Assembly (NCBI GenBank): GCA_030549495.1
Contig: JAUIRK010000987.1
Span: 558,001-622,000, forward strand
Direction: 5' to 3'
Length of the DNA: 64,000 nt
Source of the DNA: Nectonema munidae
Taxonomy: Eukaryota > Nematomorpha > Nectonematoida > Nectonematidae
Part shown: positions 37,080 through 48,479 of the stretch, piece after piece
Position numbering within the stretch: position 1 is the first letter of the stretch
Layout of the letters: each line of letters begins with the position of its first letter
Program-made: the position numbers and the translations under genes
The notes under the pieces: model-generated
Seen by the model: only the letters and a program-made list of their open reading frames with translations
What the model was told of the DNA's origin: nothing
Database searches by the model: none

Positions 37080-38687
37080 CAACGTTTTTGCCGGTAAATA
37101 CACATATGGAAATTTAAATAAATTGTTACTTAAAATGTCAAAAATATTAAGAATTCTGATATATTATATACAGATTCTTTGACTGTTTTGGAATAAATTT
37201 ACCATGGTTCATTATAGTACAGTTCTCTAGTTCTTGTTGTAGGAAAGAAAAAAAATGGACTTTATCTCTTCTATTGTTAGTATGATTAAGAAAGTACGAC
37301 AAAGTGAAAGAATACCAAAGTCAAAATTAATTTTTGACAACTCTTTGCTTTTGCTTGTGAAACTATTTTTATTAGAAAAAAAGATCATTGCAAAAATTAA
37401 GCACATCTGTTTATTTTTGAAACGATAACCTATATTTATAGCCGACCCTCCTTCCTCCACCGCATTAATGATTTTACTGAATATTTATTTTTAAAAAAGT
37501 CCATCAAGAAATTACTTAATGGAAATAGGTGTCTCGCCAAGTTAAGAGTTTGAACAAGGCAGAGAAATACCATCTAAAATAAACTGACTAACAAATCAAC
37601 CAACCATCTAACTTTATGACAGGTTATCTGCTTAAATAGGTAATTTCCTAAGAAGGACTTGTCGACACAAGCGTAAATGGCTAAGGAGGCGATTGTGATG
37701 ATACAAAAATGCGAACGCATTAGAAGTATATTTACCTGAGTAAGAAGCGAAACTCTTTATCAGAATGAGTAAATTACTTTCGGAAAATTCGGAGAATATT
37801 AACAACAGTTTTAGACTCGTTTTGAAAACAATTTTCGCCTGAAATAAACAAATCCGAGATATAAAACATATGGTGTATTGCTTATGGATAGGTACATCGC
37901 TGAAGCTACGGATTTATCTTTTTCACAAATGCTCACCGCGTCACCACATTAATTTATACACGTTTTCAATCATTTGTGCGTCACAAACCGTCACCGTTTA
38001 ACATATACAGCTGTCAATCAATTTTGAAAAGTAATATAACTGGTTTATTTAGTGTCAATTCACAACATAGCAAGTATACACAACATAGCAGGTATATAAA
38101 ATTCCTTTATATAACCCCTAGTTGTTTTTTTTATAATTTATACAAATTTATAATTTAAAAAAATAATTTTTTAATTTATTAAATAATTTATACATTAAAA
38201 AAAGTTTGTAAACAATTTACGTCCTTGGCATTTTTTTTTAAATTCGTAAGAAACGTCCAAAAAATCCATAAGAGCGTTTTATTAAAATGGAAATGCGTTC
38301 AGACCAAAAATCTAAAGAAGAGCGCTCATCAAAATTTTTTAATTTGAGAGTATTGTGAAGAACAAAAGATATTGCTTTTTAAACAATTTTAAGAACTTAC
38401 TTCGACTATGATCAACGAACACAACCATCTTAGAGTTGAGGGGGAGTGTTGTATTGCTTTTATGCCTTCTACGTAGACAATAATTTCTCTAAAAACTAAA
38501 TAAAGAGAAGGAATATAAAAAACACTTACTTGATTTGCAATTTAAAAGTTAAGCTTAAGTTCTCCAATTTAAAAGTTTTTGCAATAATGTTTTAGTAGAA
38601 TTCTAAATTAATAATAATAGCAAAGTTTACCTTCATACAACAACCTACATGTGTTCAATCATCTATCCATAAAATTAAACTTTGAGG

Positions 38688-39371
38688 CAGTGGCGTAGCG
38701 AGAAAAAAATTGATAGGGAGCACAGGGGGGGGGGGTGGCACAATTTAAAAACATAAAAAACTTGATCAACATTATTTATACTTTCTTGATCCTTTCATTG
38801 GAGAAATTTTCGCAAAATTAATCGAAAACATGCTGAAACATTAAAATATAACTTCATATTTTATTTCATCTCCAATTCAAACAAATTTATCAATCTCTAC
38901 CATGAAAACTTTAAAATAATTGAAGCCTACGAGTTTTGTTTGTGAAAACTTTCAAAACTTCATCATAGTTTATATTTTTTGTGTATTCTCGCAAGTATGC
39001 CCAAATTATGAGGTTACGCTTTCTTTCATGAATCATCGATGTCCTTTGATCGGACAAAATTCGTTTCAAAAATTAAAAACTTCTTTCGCAAGAAGCAGTA
39101 CTCACCTCAAATGTTAGGGCTCCTTAAAAATGAAACCATCTATAGATTTTGAATAAAAATATGATTTAAAATTGTGCTCATACCGACGTATAATTTGAAC
39201 ACATTTCTGATGGCATCTTTTATAGGGAAAATAATCGAAAGGACATCTTTGATGTTTTCTGATTTCTCATCAGTACTGATATCGCATAAGGTGGGTGAGG
39301 GGGGGGGGGTACCATGAGGTACATGAGGAGGGGGGCACGGCCCCTCATGCCCCAGCCTAGCTACGGAACTG
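38688..39371. mobile_element. hAT-type non-autonomous element, 684 bp
   Basis: Starts CAGTGGCGTAGCGAG and ends CTAGCTACGGAACTG. A perfect 8-bp target duplication ctttgagg flanks it (38,680-38,687 and 39,372-39,379). No transposase. Contains poly-G tracts and the same internal block as the 198-bp element at 2,889, in the opposite orientation. Lies in a formin intron. Confidence 0.88.
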
Positions 39372-40160
39372 CTTTGAGGGCCAGCGTGACAAAAAGAAAT
39401 TGAAATCGTTCGCTTGAAATATATATAAAATTCCTTTGAAAAAGAGAGCTTTTCATTTTTCTCCCTCTTTTTCTTTTTTTTTGAAAAAAAAAGCTAGCTT
39501 TAATTGATACTATTTGATGAAATGAAAAATAAAAGTAATAACTCTTTGTTGCAATGTTTTGACTCGGTTGAGGTTTTATTAACTGGAAAATATTTTTATT
39601 GACTAAGTAACTTGGTTGCTAAAGACTCAGGAGAGTCAAAATATTCCAATAAAAAGTTATTACTGCAAATCTATTATAAAGAACGAATAAATTTCATGTT
39701 GTAATCCAATCACTAAATTCAGCTTCTAGAGACAATGTTTATTCTAGATAATTAGATCACTTCTAATATCTAATGTTAATTAGATATTATTCTAAAGAAT
39801 GAATTTCTGACATTTTTTGAAGTTGAAAAGGTGGAATCTATATGATTTTATTAAGATACATCTCATCATCCTAACACTTAGATCTGGTTAATTTAGTTAG
39901 TCATATATTGTTTGTGACGTTCGCGCTCATCCTTTCTGGTATCGTGGTCCCGTCCGGAATGCTCTGTCTAGAATTTACCTGCACTTCTAATAAATAGTAA
40001 GTCCACAAGTTTTAATGTTGGCGGCATATTTTTAGTCTGGAGAAAAAACTTATTTTTTATGTTAATAAAATATTTGTAATAGAATAATTCTTTTCCTTCG
40101 ATGGCAGAGTAAAAGGCTTCTTTGCCACTTTGATATTGAAATAAGAAATAAATTACTTAC

Positions 40161-40266
40161 TTCTTAAAACGTTAACCAACATGTAATCGGATGCACCTTT
40201 GCCAACTTTAACAAGAACCTCTAATCCACCACATTCGGAAAAAATTGACACAAACCTACTGCTTTC
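40161..40266 (-). CDS. FHOD: FHOD exon 3, armadillo-like repeat
   Basis: Acceptor gttgtaacag and donor gtaagtaat bound a 106-bp exon in phase with exon 2. The product contains GGLEVLVKVGKGASDYML. Together with the previous exon it aligns without gaps, over about 45 residues, to the FHOD armadillo segment (LFS.K...Q...F....GL..L.KVG). Short armadillo motifs are shared by many proteins, so the match is suggestive only. One base is left over and joins the next exon. Confidence 0.55.
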
Positions 40267-40386
40267 CTGTTACAACAAATAAAATATTTAACCAAGATTT
40301 TGTAATCAAACTAAAAAATGTTCTTCAAAGAACTGATAAAAAAAGTGGTAAAAAAATAAAAAACAGAGATGTAAAATTCAGAGGCC

Positions 40387-40605
40387 AGAAAATTTGGTCT
40401 CACAAAACTCGGAATGAAAAATTCGATCTCAGAAAACTGGATCTCAAGCCAGTTATTAGTTAATTAATTTATTTGTTAGTTTGTTCGTTATTTATTCGTA
40501 AGAAAGGAACTATGCAAATAAAGATACCATTTTCGCGACCTATGTATTGAACGGAGAGATCCAGTTTTCTTAGAACGAATTTTGTGAGACCTAATTTTCC
40601 CTATT
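40387..40605. repeat. Inverted repeat element, 'GGTCTCACAAAA' arms
   Basis: The left arm (about 40,390-40,446) and right arm (about 40,555-40,602) are inverted copies containing GGTCTCACAAAA and AGAAAACTGGATCTC. A third, more decayed arm is at 40,757-40,805. Probably a MITE. Target duplication not determined. Confidence 0.55.
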
Positions 40606-41451
40606 TTTCTACGAAAACCCTTTACCATTTTTGTATACTTAATCTAAATATCATGTCTCAATTAATCTTAAGTAAGCAAAAATTCATTTTATTTCCTTTT
40701 CTGAAGCTCTTATAGAGGATATGATGATTTTCAGACTTTAAAATTTTATGTGGATTTTTCGAGAGCCAGTTTTCTGAGACCGAAATACCCGAATTGAGAC
40801 CGAGTTCTACCTCAAGAAGCGACAATAGTTATATGATTTCGGTAGGACTTATATCTGTGTATGTGTTTCGAACGTTTATATTTCACGTTCAACCTCTTTA
40901 AGTATGTAAATGTATCTTGCAGTCAAACATCGTGAACACAGTGCAAAATCTCGCATTATTCTTATAAACCAGTGGTTCCCAAACTGGCAAATTCTTAGGG
41001 GGAGCTGTGAAAAGTTACAAATAAGTATTTAATAAAACTTATAAGTTATTGATTTTTTTTGTTTCAAACAAAGATTTATTTTGTATAATTTATATGATAA
41101 ACATATTTCGAAAAAGAATTTACATAAGGGTCATTTTGAATTTTATGGGAAACAAAAACTATTTCTACCACTATAACAAAAATTACAAGGAAACTACAAA
41201 AAGTGATAACTTTTGAGTTTAATTTTTAAATTTTGTTTTTGCTGAAACTCACTTAAATTTAAAGAAATAAAAAAAGACGACAAAACTACATATGTTTTTG
41301 TAATTTTTCATTGAATGAATGGTGAATATAGAAAATGACGAGTTTATAAGTAAATAAGTACAGTCGTCAAAATAGTTTTACCATGTTCACTGTTAGTGTT
41401 TTTTTTATAGTTTTATTCGGTATCGCGTTGAAAAGAAGATAAACTTCCATA

Positions 41452-41562
41452 CCTGGACAGATGGCAAGGATAGTCACAATCAGGAATCGAACCCAGACCA
41501 TCTGGATCGACACTCCACGCTCTTAACACTAGGCCATTTGCCGTCTTTTCATGAACGATGTT
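41452..41562 (-). repeat. tRNA-derived SINE head
   Basis: On the minus strand: AAATGGCCTAGTGTTAAGAG (A box) and TCTGGGTTCGATTCCTGAT (B box) at normal tRNA spacing. It does not fold as a clean tRNA (mismatched acceptor stem, no proper anticodon arm found), so SINE is the better call. Confidence 0.65.
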
Positions 41563-41957
41563 TTCAAATTATGCAGCGCCTCTTTAGGGCTATGGGCAAC
41601 TCTCATATGTCAAAATTTTAAAAATGAAGTTCTTTATAAATATTTTCAATAAATCTTGAATATTCGCAACTGCTTATTTTTTAATATACCCATAAAAATT
41701 TTAATTAAAATATTTATCCACCTTTCACGCTCAAAAAGGTCCTGTCATTATGTAGTTCGATTGGTGCCGAACGTTTTATACACAAGACATACAGTAAACA
41801 AAATTTTAGGTTTGATAACAAAGTTAACAAAAAGTTCTAACTCATTAAGAAGCATCTTGAACTTACTTTTATACATAAATCTTTGATCCAAAATTCCCAA
41901 ACTTCGGCATAATGACATGATGTGTGTAAGAAAATAAAAAATGTTTAAATATATTAC

Positions 41958-42025
41958 TTGACACTCTTTCTTGATAGAGAAGAGAGCTGTACTCGCTTCT
42001 TGTTGTGAAAAAGATGTTAATTGCT
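41958..42025 (-). CDS. FHOD: FHOD exon 2, armadillo-like start
   Basis: Acceptor ttttaacag and donor gtaatat flank a 68-bp exon whose frame continues exon 1. It encodes a helix containing ALFSIKKECQ. Vertebrate FHOD has a very similar stretch (ALFSLKQ) at the start of its first armadillo repeat, which is the main reason to link this exon to the formin. It ends in phase 0. Confidence 0.55.
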
Positions 42026-42302
42026 CTGTTAAAAGTAAAAAACACTTATATTTTTATGACAGAATAAATAAAAAATAATGTGTAAATGGATTAATTTTAA
42101 CTACGATAAAATTTCTGCAAAAAGGTTATTCCGGGTTAATTAAAATTTTTATTAGATTTAGTTGCACCCGAATTTCGTTTTAATAATTTTCCTTAAATAT
42201 TAAAACCTAAACTATGTGTTGGTGAAATAAGAATTCTAGGTATTTACACAGATTAGGTTTTCAAGATTTAACTGTAATAAAATATCAATAAAACTCACTT
42301 AC

Positions 42303-42348
42303 CAATCTTTCTTCGAACATTATCCTCTTCATTAGCCATAGAATCCAT
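42303..42348 (-). CDS. FHOD: FHOD coding exon 1 (start codon)
   Basis: Begins with ATG (MDSMANEEDNVRRKI) and ends at a consensus donor (G|gtaagtgag) with one base left over. An in-frame TAA lies three codons upstream of the ATG, so this is the first possible start in this reading frame. A possible acceptor upstream (atattttag) suggests the 5' UTR is itself spliced. The leftover G joins the next exon to make a Glu codon. The N-terminus is much shorter than in vertebrate FHOD, which carries a GTPase-binding-like domain before the armadillo repeats. It may be an alternative short isoform. Confidence 0.55.
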
Positions 42349-42714
42349 AATATTTTATAGAGTAACCCACTCTAAAATATAAGAGAAAGGAGATTCAATA
42401 ACTAAAAATGGTTCTACAGAAAGGTAAAGTGAAGGGTGTTAAATATTATTCTTTAAGGTCAAATTATGACCAGATAAAAGATGGGAGTCCACAAAATCTT
42501 GAATAAACAAAAAACTAATTTTGAGCATATCTTTTACATTCATAGTTGAGAGTGATTTACTTTGTTTTGGACTACTACAAAATTGAAGTTAATTAGATAT
42601 GCTCTAAGTGCTAATTATTCAAATTTATCTCTAAGTGTCAGATATCCACCACATTTTTATGACATATAAAATAACGGTATTAAGATACATTTTTCCCTTC
42701 TTAAAGCCATCTTA

Positions 42715-44460
42715 TAATAGCCTATTCTTGAAAACATTCAAGGAAGGAGATTGAACAATATAATCAGGCAAAGAGTTCCAATCGTTTATCATACGTTGAG
42801 AGAAAAAATCTTTTTAGATATGACTTTTTACAATGAGACTTTTGAAACTTGTATGTATGAAATCGTTGTGTTTTCTTTGAATAATCAGGTAAAATTTTCG
42901 AATTTATCTTTACCTTCCAATTTACAATGTTGTACACTGTAATCATGTCTCTTCTTTTGAATCTGTACATCATGGAAGACAAATTAATTTTGCTTAATCT
43001 TTCCTTATAACCCAGTTCTTTTAATTCAAGAATCTTTTTGGTAATAGTCCTTTGGACTCTTTTATTGTTTACAGCATCATAAATAAGATAAGGAAACGCT
43101 ACGATGTTTTCTTACTCCAAAATGGGCGTTATGACAGTTTTATAGAGAAGTGGTGCTGTGGTGTTATCAAATAAAGAAAAACATTTGTGAACTTTATGGA
43201 AAGCTGAGAAAGCTTTAGAAACTCTCATTGTAATATTTTCGGAAGAATCAAGCTTAGAGTTGATAAGAACGCCTAAATCTTTTTGTGTGCCCACTTTTTT
43301 CAACTTATGCGTTCCAATGAAGAAAGATTGAGCATTCCGAGATCCAATTTGCAAATGAGTACATCTAACCAGATTCAGCTTCATCCCGCATCTATTGCAC
43401 CAATGACAAATTTTTATCAAGTTAAGCTGTAAATTAGATCTCGACTCGACACATTATAAATTTTGATGTCATCTGTATACACTTTTATCTTAAAGTTCAC
43501 TAAGTTTAAAAGATCATTTAGAAAAAATGTTAAAAAAAGAGGTCCAAGACAGACCCTTGTGGGACACCACTGGTAACTAACTTTTCATCAGAATAATTTT
43601 TATTCACTCACTACAACGATTTGTTTTCTATCTTTGAGAAAATTGATTAACAAAGCGTTTCCATGAATGCCAATGATTCTAATTTTTTAGTCAAGTATTT
43701 ATGCGGTATAGTATCGAAGGCTTTGTGATCATCAAGGTATATTACAACAAGTGTATCATTCATTTCCAGTAAATGAACTCTTAAGTTCATTTTTAAACTC
43801 TAGAAGATTAGTCGTTGTAGATGTGCCATTCCTGAATCCATGCTGATTCAAGTTAAATAGTTAAAATTTATCTACATGATCACAATTTTTTCAGCTATAA
43901 ATTACTCGAATACTTTCTTTCCTCTAAAGACTTTTCAAAAAGGATTTATTACTGGAGTGGCTAGAACATCGCAAAGTTTACTCATAAAAAAGGATGAAGG
44001 TTATCAATACCAGGAGATTTAAATTTATCCAAATTTTTCCACTTTGCGCATATTATGTAAACCTCAAAATTAATACAGTCAATTGAAACATTGTGGTGAG
44101 GCAGCATGACATTGTTATTATAAGTATACTGATTGGAGAAGACTGAGAAGTGTTTATTCACTAAACACATTTGCTTTTACAATATCAGTCTTCGTAGGTG
44201 AATTTGTCCAATCAATTTAGTAGAAGTATTCGTTTTTTTTATTTATCTAAGACCAAACTTTTTTAGGATTTTGATTATAGTTAGAAAAAGTTTCTTCTCA
44301 TGAGAGATCTCTTCGCTTTACGCGTTTCATTTCTTAATGTATACGATGCTTGTCTGAATTTTTCCAATAAATATTTGCGCTGAAGTTTGATAAAATTGAC
44401 AGTTTTTACTTTTTTCTAATGAAAATTTTAATCCTGCTGCTAATATAGTCGTGAAATTTT
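42715..44460 (-). mobile_element. CR1-like LINE, decayed, 5' truncated
   Basis: Minus-strand pieces in the right order for a reverse transcriptase: KFKSPGIDNLHPF (about 44,000), NLNQHGFRNGTSTTTNLLEF (about 43,820), GVPQGSVL then YTDDIKIY (about 43,470-43,570; the catalytic Asp pair), WCNRCGMKLNL...KDLGVLIN (43,112-43,420), and the C-terminal RFKRRDMITVYNI and FFSQRMINDWNSLPDYIVQS at 42,720-42,980. This is the CR1-group order. Frameshifts and stops break it throughout. No endonuclease domain was recognised. It lies just upstream of the formin start codon. Confidence 0.8.
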
Positions 44461-45469
44461 CTATTAGTGTCTCTCAGAGGAATATCTCAGTCAATGCAGT
44501 AACTATTATCATTTAGAATATAAGCCAATTTATCTATTTGCTGAGTACTTTTATAGTTTTTTAAAAACAGGAACAACTTCCATATTTTGGTTGATGTTTT
44601 TACAATCAAATTTATTGGATTCATCATTAACTTTGAGATTAACGTCATGTAGTAAACAACTACTAACTAACTAACGTCACTTTCATTCTTTTTCCTAAGA
44701 CTTTGAATTTCCTCAGACATAAGATTTCCTCAAAGTTATAGAGTCATTCTTAGAGCTTTACTGTCTACTAACTTCTTTACGTTTATTTAGTACGTTCTAT
44801 TACTAAATTTAGCTTCTAATAGTTTCTTCAATTTTACTTTAATTCCAATATCCTGGTTAAACACAAAATCTTTTTACACATACTATTTCAGTTGCATTCT
44901 TTATCTAATAGAATTAAGAATAGGGATATCATAATACGGGTTTGCCGGTTTTATGCCTTTCAATACCAGGCAGCTCAACTAAAAGAATAAAAAAGAAGCA
45001 CAAATGAATTCCGTATAAACAGAACAGACTACACATCTAGGAGATTGCGTTTTCATAAAAATTAAATAAAATTGAAAAACGGAAACAATCATGCCAAAAA
45101 AACTCCCTTCAATTCCGTGCTCTCCATATGTTCACTCCTCTTTCTCCTTAACACCACCCCTTTAAATAAATCCTTTCTGTTCACATCCGGCAGCCTTTAG
45201 TTGATACAACTTCTCATTTTAATTTTTAGTCTTTATACATGGTTAGTCTCAATTTTCGAAAAAATATAATTCTCGGTATCTCTACTTTTATTTTCAACTG
45301 ATAACCTCCCCGAACCCGCCTATTTAAAGGCCCAAGCACGGGAAAACGAGCATACGCATACCCGTCTAGTGCTTTCTTGTACACATACACAGAGAGAATA
45401 TGCGTGGAAATTTGTCCTCTGGGTCTAACTTCCTTCATTCTCACTATTATAAAGTATTTTTACTACGGC

Positions 45470-45600
45470 TGTTCTTCGAGACACATCGATCTTGGATTCG
45501 ATCGGGCATCAAAGCATCAGTGCTTCCAGGTAGACACGAGCCAGGCAAATTTAATTTGTGGATGAAAACTTCAGGATACTTTGTACATTAAATTTACACC
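45470..45600 (+). repeat. Possible SINE fragment
   Basis: ATCTTGGATTCGATCGGGCA (B-box-like), followed by a diverged body with GGATGAAAACTTCAGGATAC, similar in order to the tRNA-derived family at 21,952. No clear A box. Confidence 0.45.
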
Positions 45601-46064
45601 ATTTGAGACATAAAAAACAAGGCTCATTTTCGTCGCATTATTTGCGTATCTATTATTATGGAAGAATAAACTTATTTAACATATGTGCCAGTATGGAGAG
45701 ATCTTCATGCCTTCAATCCTCTTTCTCGTGATCTACCGGGACCAAATCGAACCCCAAAAATACATAAACAAGAGAATGTATTGACATTATTTTTCACAAA
45801 AGTAAAATCCTGATCATACCGTTAAAAGAAAATGAGAAAAGGTAGTATCTGTAAGTTATTGAGGTAGTAAAAAACGATGAATGAAAGAAACTGAATATTC
45901 CACAGTTCATTCGGAAGAGGGCACCTTATGGAAAGTGCAATTCATCGCATATAGTGGAAAATGTATATTTTTATGACTGGAGCATAACAATAATAATTAT
46001 CATGCCTATTAATCGTGATGATGTGTTACCGATTAAATTAATTCACTGAAAATTTACCTTCTCT

Positions 46065-46210
46065 GCATTCCACCTATCGGCATCAGCATTCACACTTACA
46101 TCCACATACTTCTCACTTCAACTTTTGCTTGACTTGCTATAAACTTCGGCACGACAAGCACACAAAAACACCGAGCAAACACAACGAAGAAAAAATTAAC
46201 CATGTTCTTA
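46065..46210 (-). promoter_or_regulatory. Possible 5' non-coding exon/promoter of the formin
   Basis: This stretch is less AT-rich than its surroundings. On the minus strand it ends at a plausible donor (gag aag|gtaaatttt). It lies 3.7 kb upstream of the first coding exon, which itself seems to have a spliced 5' UTR. No TATA box or other decisive element was identified. Speculative. Confidence 0.2.
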
Positions 46211-46638
46211 GAAGTTTATAACAAAATTCATCTCTTCTATTCCTCTAGCATGAGGTGAGGAGCAAAGGATGTACAGTTCGGTGCGACGTATAAAGAAGAA
46301 AGTCATCATTACCCTCATTTTCTCTCACGATATAATAAATTCAAAGTTTTGTGAAAAAAAGTAAACTTGCGCATGTATTGTGTTGCAGAAAGGCGCAATG
46401 CAATGAACTAACTACGCCTCCTCTCAGGATGCACCACTACCACTACTGCTCGCGCCATAACAATAAATCAGCGTTCCTTTGCAAAAGGAAAGCCCGCAAA
46501 TCGGCGGTCTCATGCTACTACGTACATACATACGCGTTGTCGTCTTTTGTTCATTACATTTTGTCATTCCTTGATTGACTTGTTGCGGTGTTTACTGACG
46601 AAACATTATATTTGAGCAACTGACGCATCTTATCCCAT

Positions 46639-46671
46639 TTTCTTTCTTTCTTTCTTTCTTTCTTTCTTTTT
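46639..46671. repeat. (TTTC)n microsatellite
   Basis: About eight copies of TTTC in a row. Confidence 0.9.
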
Positions 46672-46879
46672 TGAAAATCGAGTAGCAGCTTAGAGTTATG
46701 CAAGCAAACAAAACCGATTTCTCTTTCTAGGAAAAAAAATTACGCACTTTGTTCACTGTTGTAAAATAAAAAAAGTCTTGTCTGTTCCTAAAAATCTTTG
46801 CACTAATGAATTTATCTTACATGAAAAAAATTAGATTACAAAAAGCTACAATTTATAAAACGCTTGGAACTAGTAAAGA

Positions 46880-47195
46880 CACTCTCTCTTATTTTAAGAT
46901 AGAGAGATCATCTTTCTTGCTGTATTTACAGAGGGAGCATCTCTACTTGGTGTATTTAGCATTATTTTTTTAATTTAATAACTTTTAATTCTGTTTAGAT
47001 AAAATTTCTAATTCAATTTTTAATTTATATCAAAAATAAATCAGTATATAATAAATCAGCAAATATATTTTTAAATGATTCTAATCATAGAGGTTATTTT
47101 TACTTGGTGAACTTACAGAGGGATCATCTTTACTAGGTTGATTTTTAGAGGGATTGTCTTTACTAATGTAACCCCAGAGGGATTGTCTTATCCAA
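46880..47195. repeat. Degenerate 'AGAGGGATCATCTTTACT' repeats
   Basis: The motif (A)GAGGGAT(C/T)(A/G)TCTTTACT(T/A)GGT occurs about five to six times, at irregular spacing, in two clusters (46,880-46,965 and 47,100-47,195). Between them is AT-rich sequence with no feature I recognise. Confidence 0.6.
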
Positions 47196-47559
47196 ACATT
47201 TGATACTAAATCCCACAATTTAGTAAAAACAAAAAAATTTATTCCAATGTACTTTATTTTGAATTTATCGCGGGTAACTTATGCCGGAGCAAACAAAAGC
47301 AACAACTTTCAATTCTTGAAAAAACATTTGAAAAACATTTCCATGTTAGTCATTGCTAACAAAATTGCTCGAATTAAAAAACTAAATAGCTATTATGCGC
47401 ATAATTTATTTGGTTAATAAACAGAAGTACTTGTTAATGAAATGACGAAAAGAAAAGAAAAGTAACACTACTTTTACGTTAAATTGAACAAAAGAATGCA
47501 TAGACCCAATGCATTATGACAAAACTTGCTTCGTAACAGTCATGATCAATAAATTCACA

Positions 47560-47739
47560 TCATGAAATTAAATATTCCAAAAGTCGAAAGCTTTTCCATT
47601 TTGCCTTCACGTTGTTGGAACGACATCTACCGAAGATGCAAATCAAGACAACAATTCCTCCGTTTCCAATTTCCGCTTCAAGCGACCACAGCCGTTGTTT
47701 TGATTGCGCCACACTTTCATTCGACTCCATTTCTAGCAT
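47560..47739 (-). CDS. Small unidentified ORF, 59 aa
   Basis: A minus-strand ORF from ATG 47,739 to TGA, in a patch richer in G+C than its surroundings. The product includes ESNESVAQSKQRLWSLEAEI and IGNGGIVVLICIFGRCRSNN. The opposite strand is also open (CWNDIYRRCKSRQQFLRF). No family recognised. A repeat-derived fragment is more likely than a gene. Confidence 0.25.
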   Translation of the reverse strand: MLEMESNESVAQSKQRLWSLEAEIGNGGIVVLICIFGRCRSNNVKAKWKSFRLLEYLIS

Positions 47740-47884
47740 GACTTTCTCTTAGGGAGGGGGGCATAGTAATAAACCTCTTTTTGTCAAGTCCACAAAAAAT
47801 CATCGGCTCATTTTTGCAACAAATATATAAGTTCCGCATCAAATCGGATTCAAATTTCTTCAAACAGAATTTGAATCTAATTTT

Positions 47885-47955
47885 CACTATAAATTCGTCG
47901 TTTTTCATTTTGAATTCATCCTTTTTCATCTTAAATTCATCCTTTTTCATTTTGA
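47885..47955. repeat. 21-bp minisatellite, about 3 copies
   Basis: Unit AATTCATCCTTTTTCATTTTG repeated with small changes. It creates repetitive ORFs on both strands that are not genes. Confidence 0.8.
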
Positions 47956-48479
47956 AATTGTTTTTATTTCTAACTTATTTTTCCTTAGTAAATTTTTGAT
48001 TTCTTCATCTCTAACTTATATATTGTATTTCGAAACTCCGATATTATTTTACACATTAGTTTCAACTCATAAAATATAGGCATAGTTGTTTAAGCAAAAT
48101 ATTTAACGTTGATTCTAAAAAAGTTTCAAAAAGCCAATATTATTAAAATTTTTAGCAAAGTGATGAACTAAACCTTATATTCACTCTTAAAAACAAAAAA
48201 TTTGATTATGCATAATTTTACTTTAATTAAGTATAAGGGTATTCAAAATTTATATCATTAATAAAAAAAACTTTTTTTCTAACATGATATTTTTTGAAAT
48301 TTACATTGGAATGAACAAATTAGTAGTTTTTTGTCCCATTTAGAATGAAAAAATGGAACAACAATTAGTGTAAAATGACGTTAATTCAAATTTTTTGTTT
48401 TTAAGGGTAAATATAAGGTTTATTTAATCACTTCTGCTTAAAAGTTAAATAATATTGGACTTCTAAAAACCCTACAAAC

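Larger units (their letters stand above)
2295..42348 (-). other. FHOD: FHOD-family formin gene (partial, 3' end off window)
   Basis: Formins of the FHOD class nucleate, cap and bundle actin filaments in stress fibres and sarcomeres. This minus-strand gene is assembled from 13 coding exons, each bounded by AG/GT, and codon phase is kept across all 12 junctions, which supports one transcript. Domain order in the roughly 848 visible residues is: armadillo-like region (about 1-106), helical linker (107-199), Ser-rich linker (200-553), acidic DFTDL motif (near 582), short FH1 (612-635) and FH2 (from about 638, cut off). LDAKRSNAINI and LPTEEE in FH2, and the DFTDL stretch, are close to vertebrate FHOD1/FHOD3 as I remember them. 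The rest of FH2 and the C-terminal autoregulatory DAD lie left of position 1. Introns hold many repeats. The FHOD assignment is firm for the exons between 2,295 and 21,320 and less sure for the five upstream of them. Confidence 0.88.

Noticed and set aside
41452-41562. Possible tRNA gene on the minus strand
   Set aside because: A and B boxes are good, but acceptor stem and anticodon arm do not pair properly; better explained as a SINE head.
46351-46578. Plus-strand 75-residue ORF rich in His, Cys and Arg
   Set aside because: No motif, no splice or start context, and it lies in a locally G+C-richer patch where open frames arise by chance.
47717-47950. Minus ORF with KKDEFKMK repeats
   Set aside because: Produced by the 21-bp minisatellite at 47,885-47,955.
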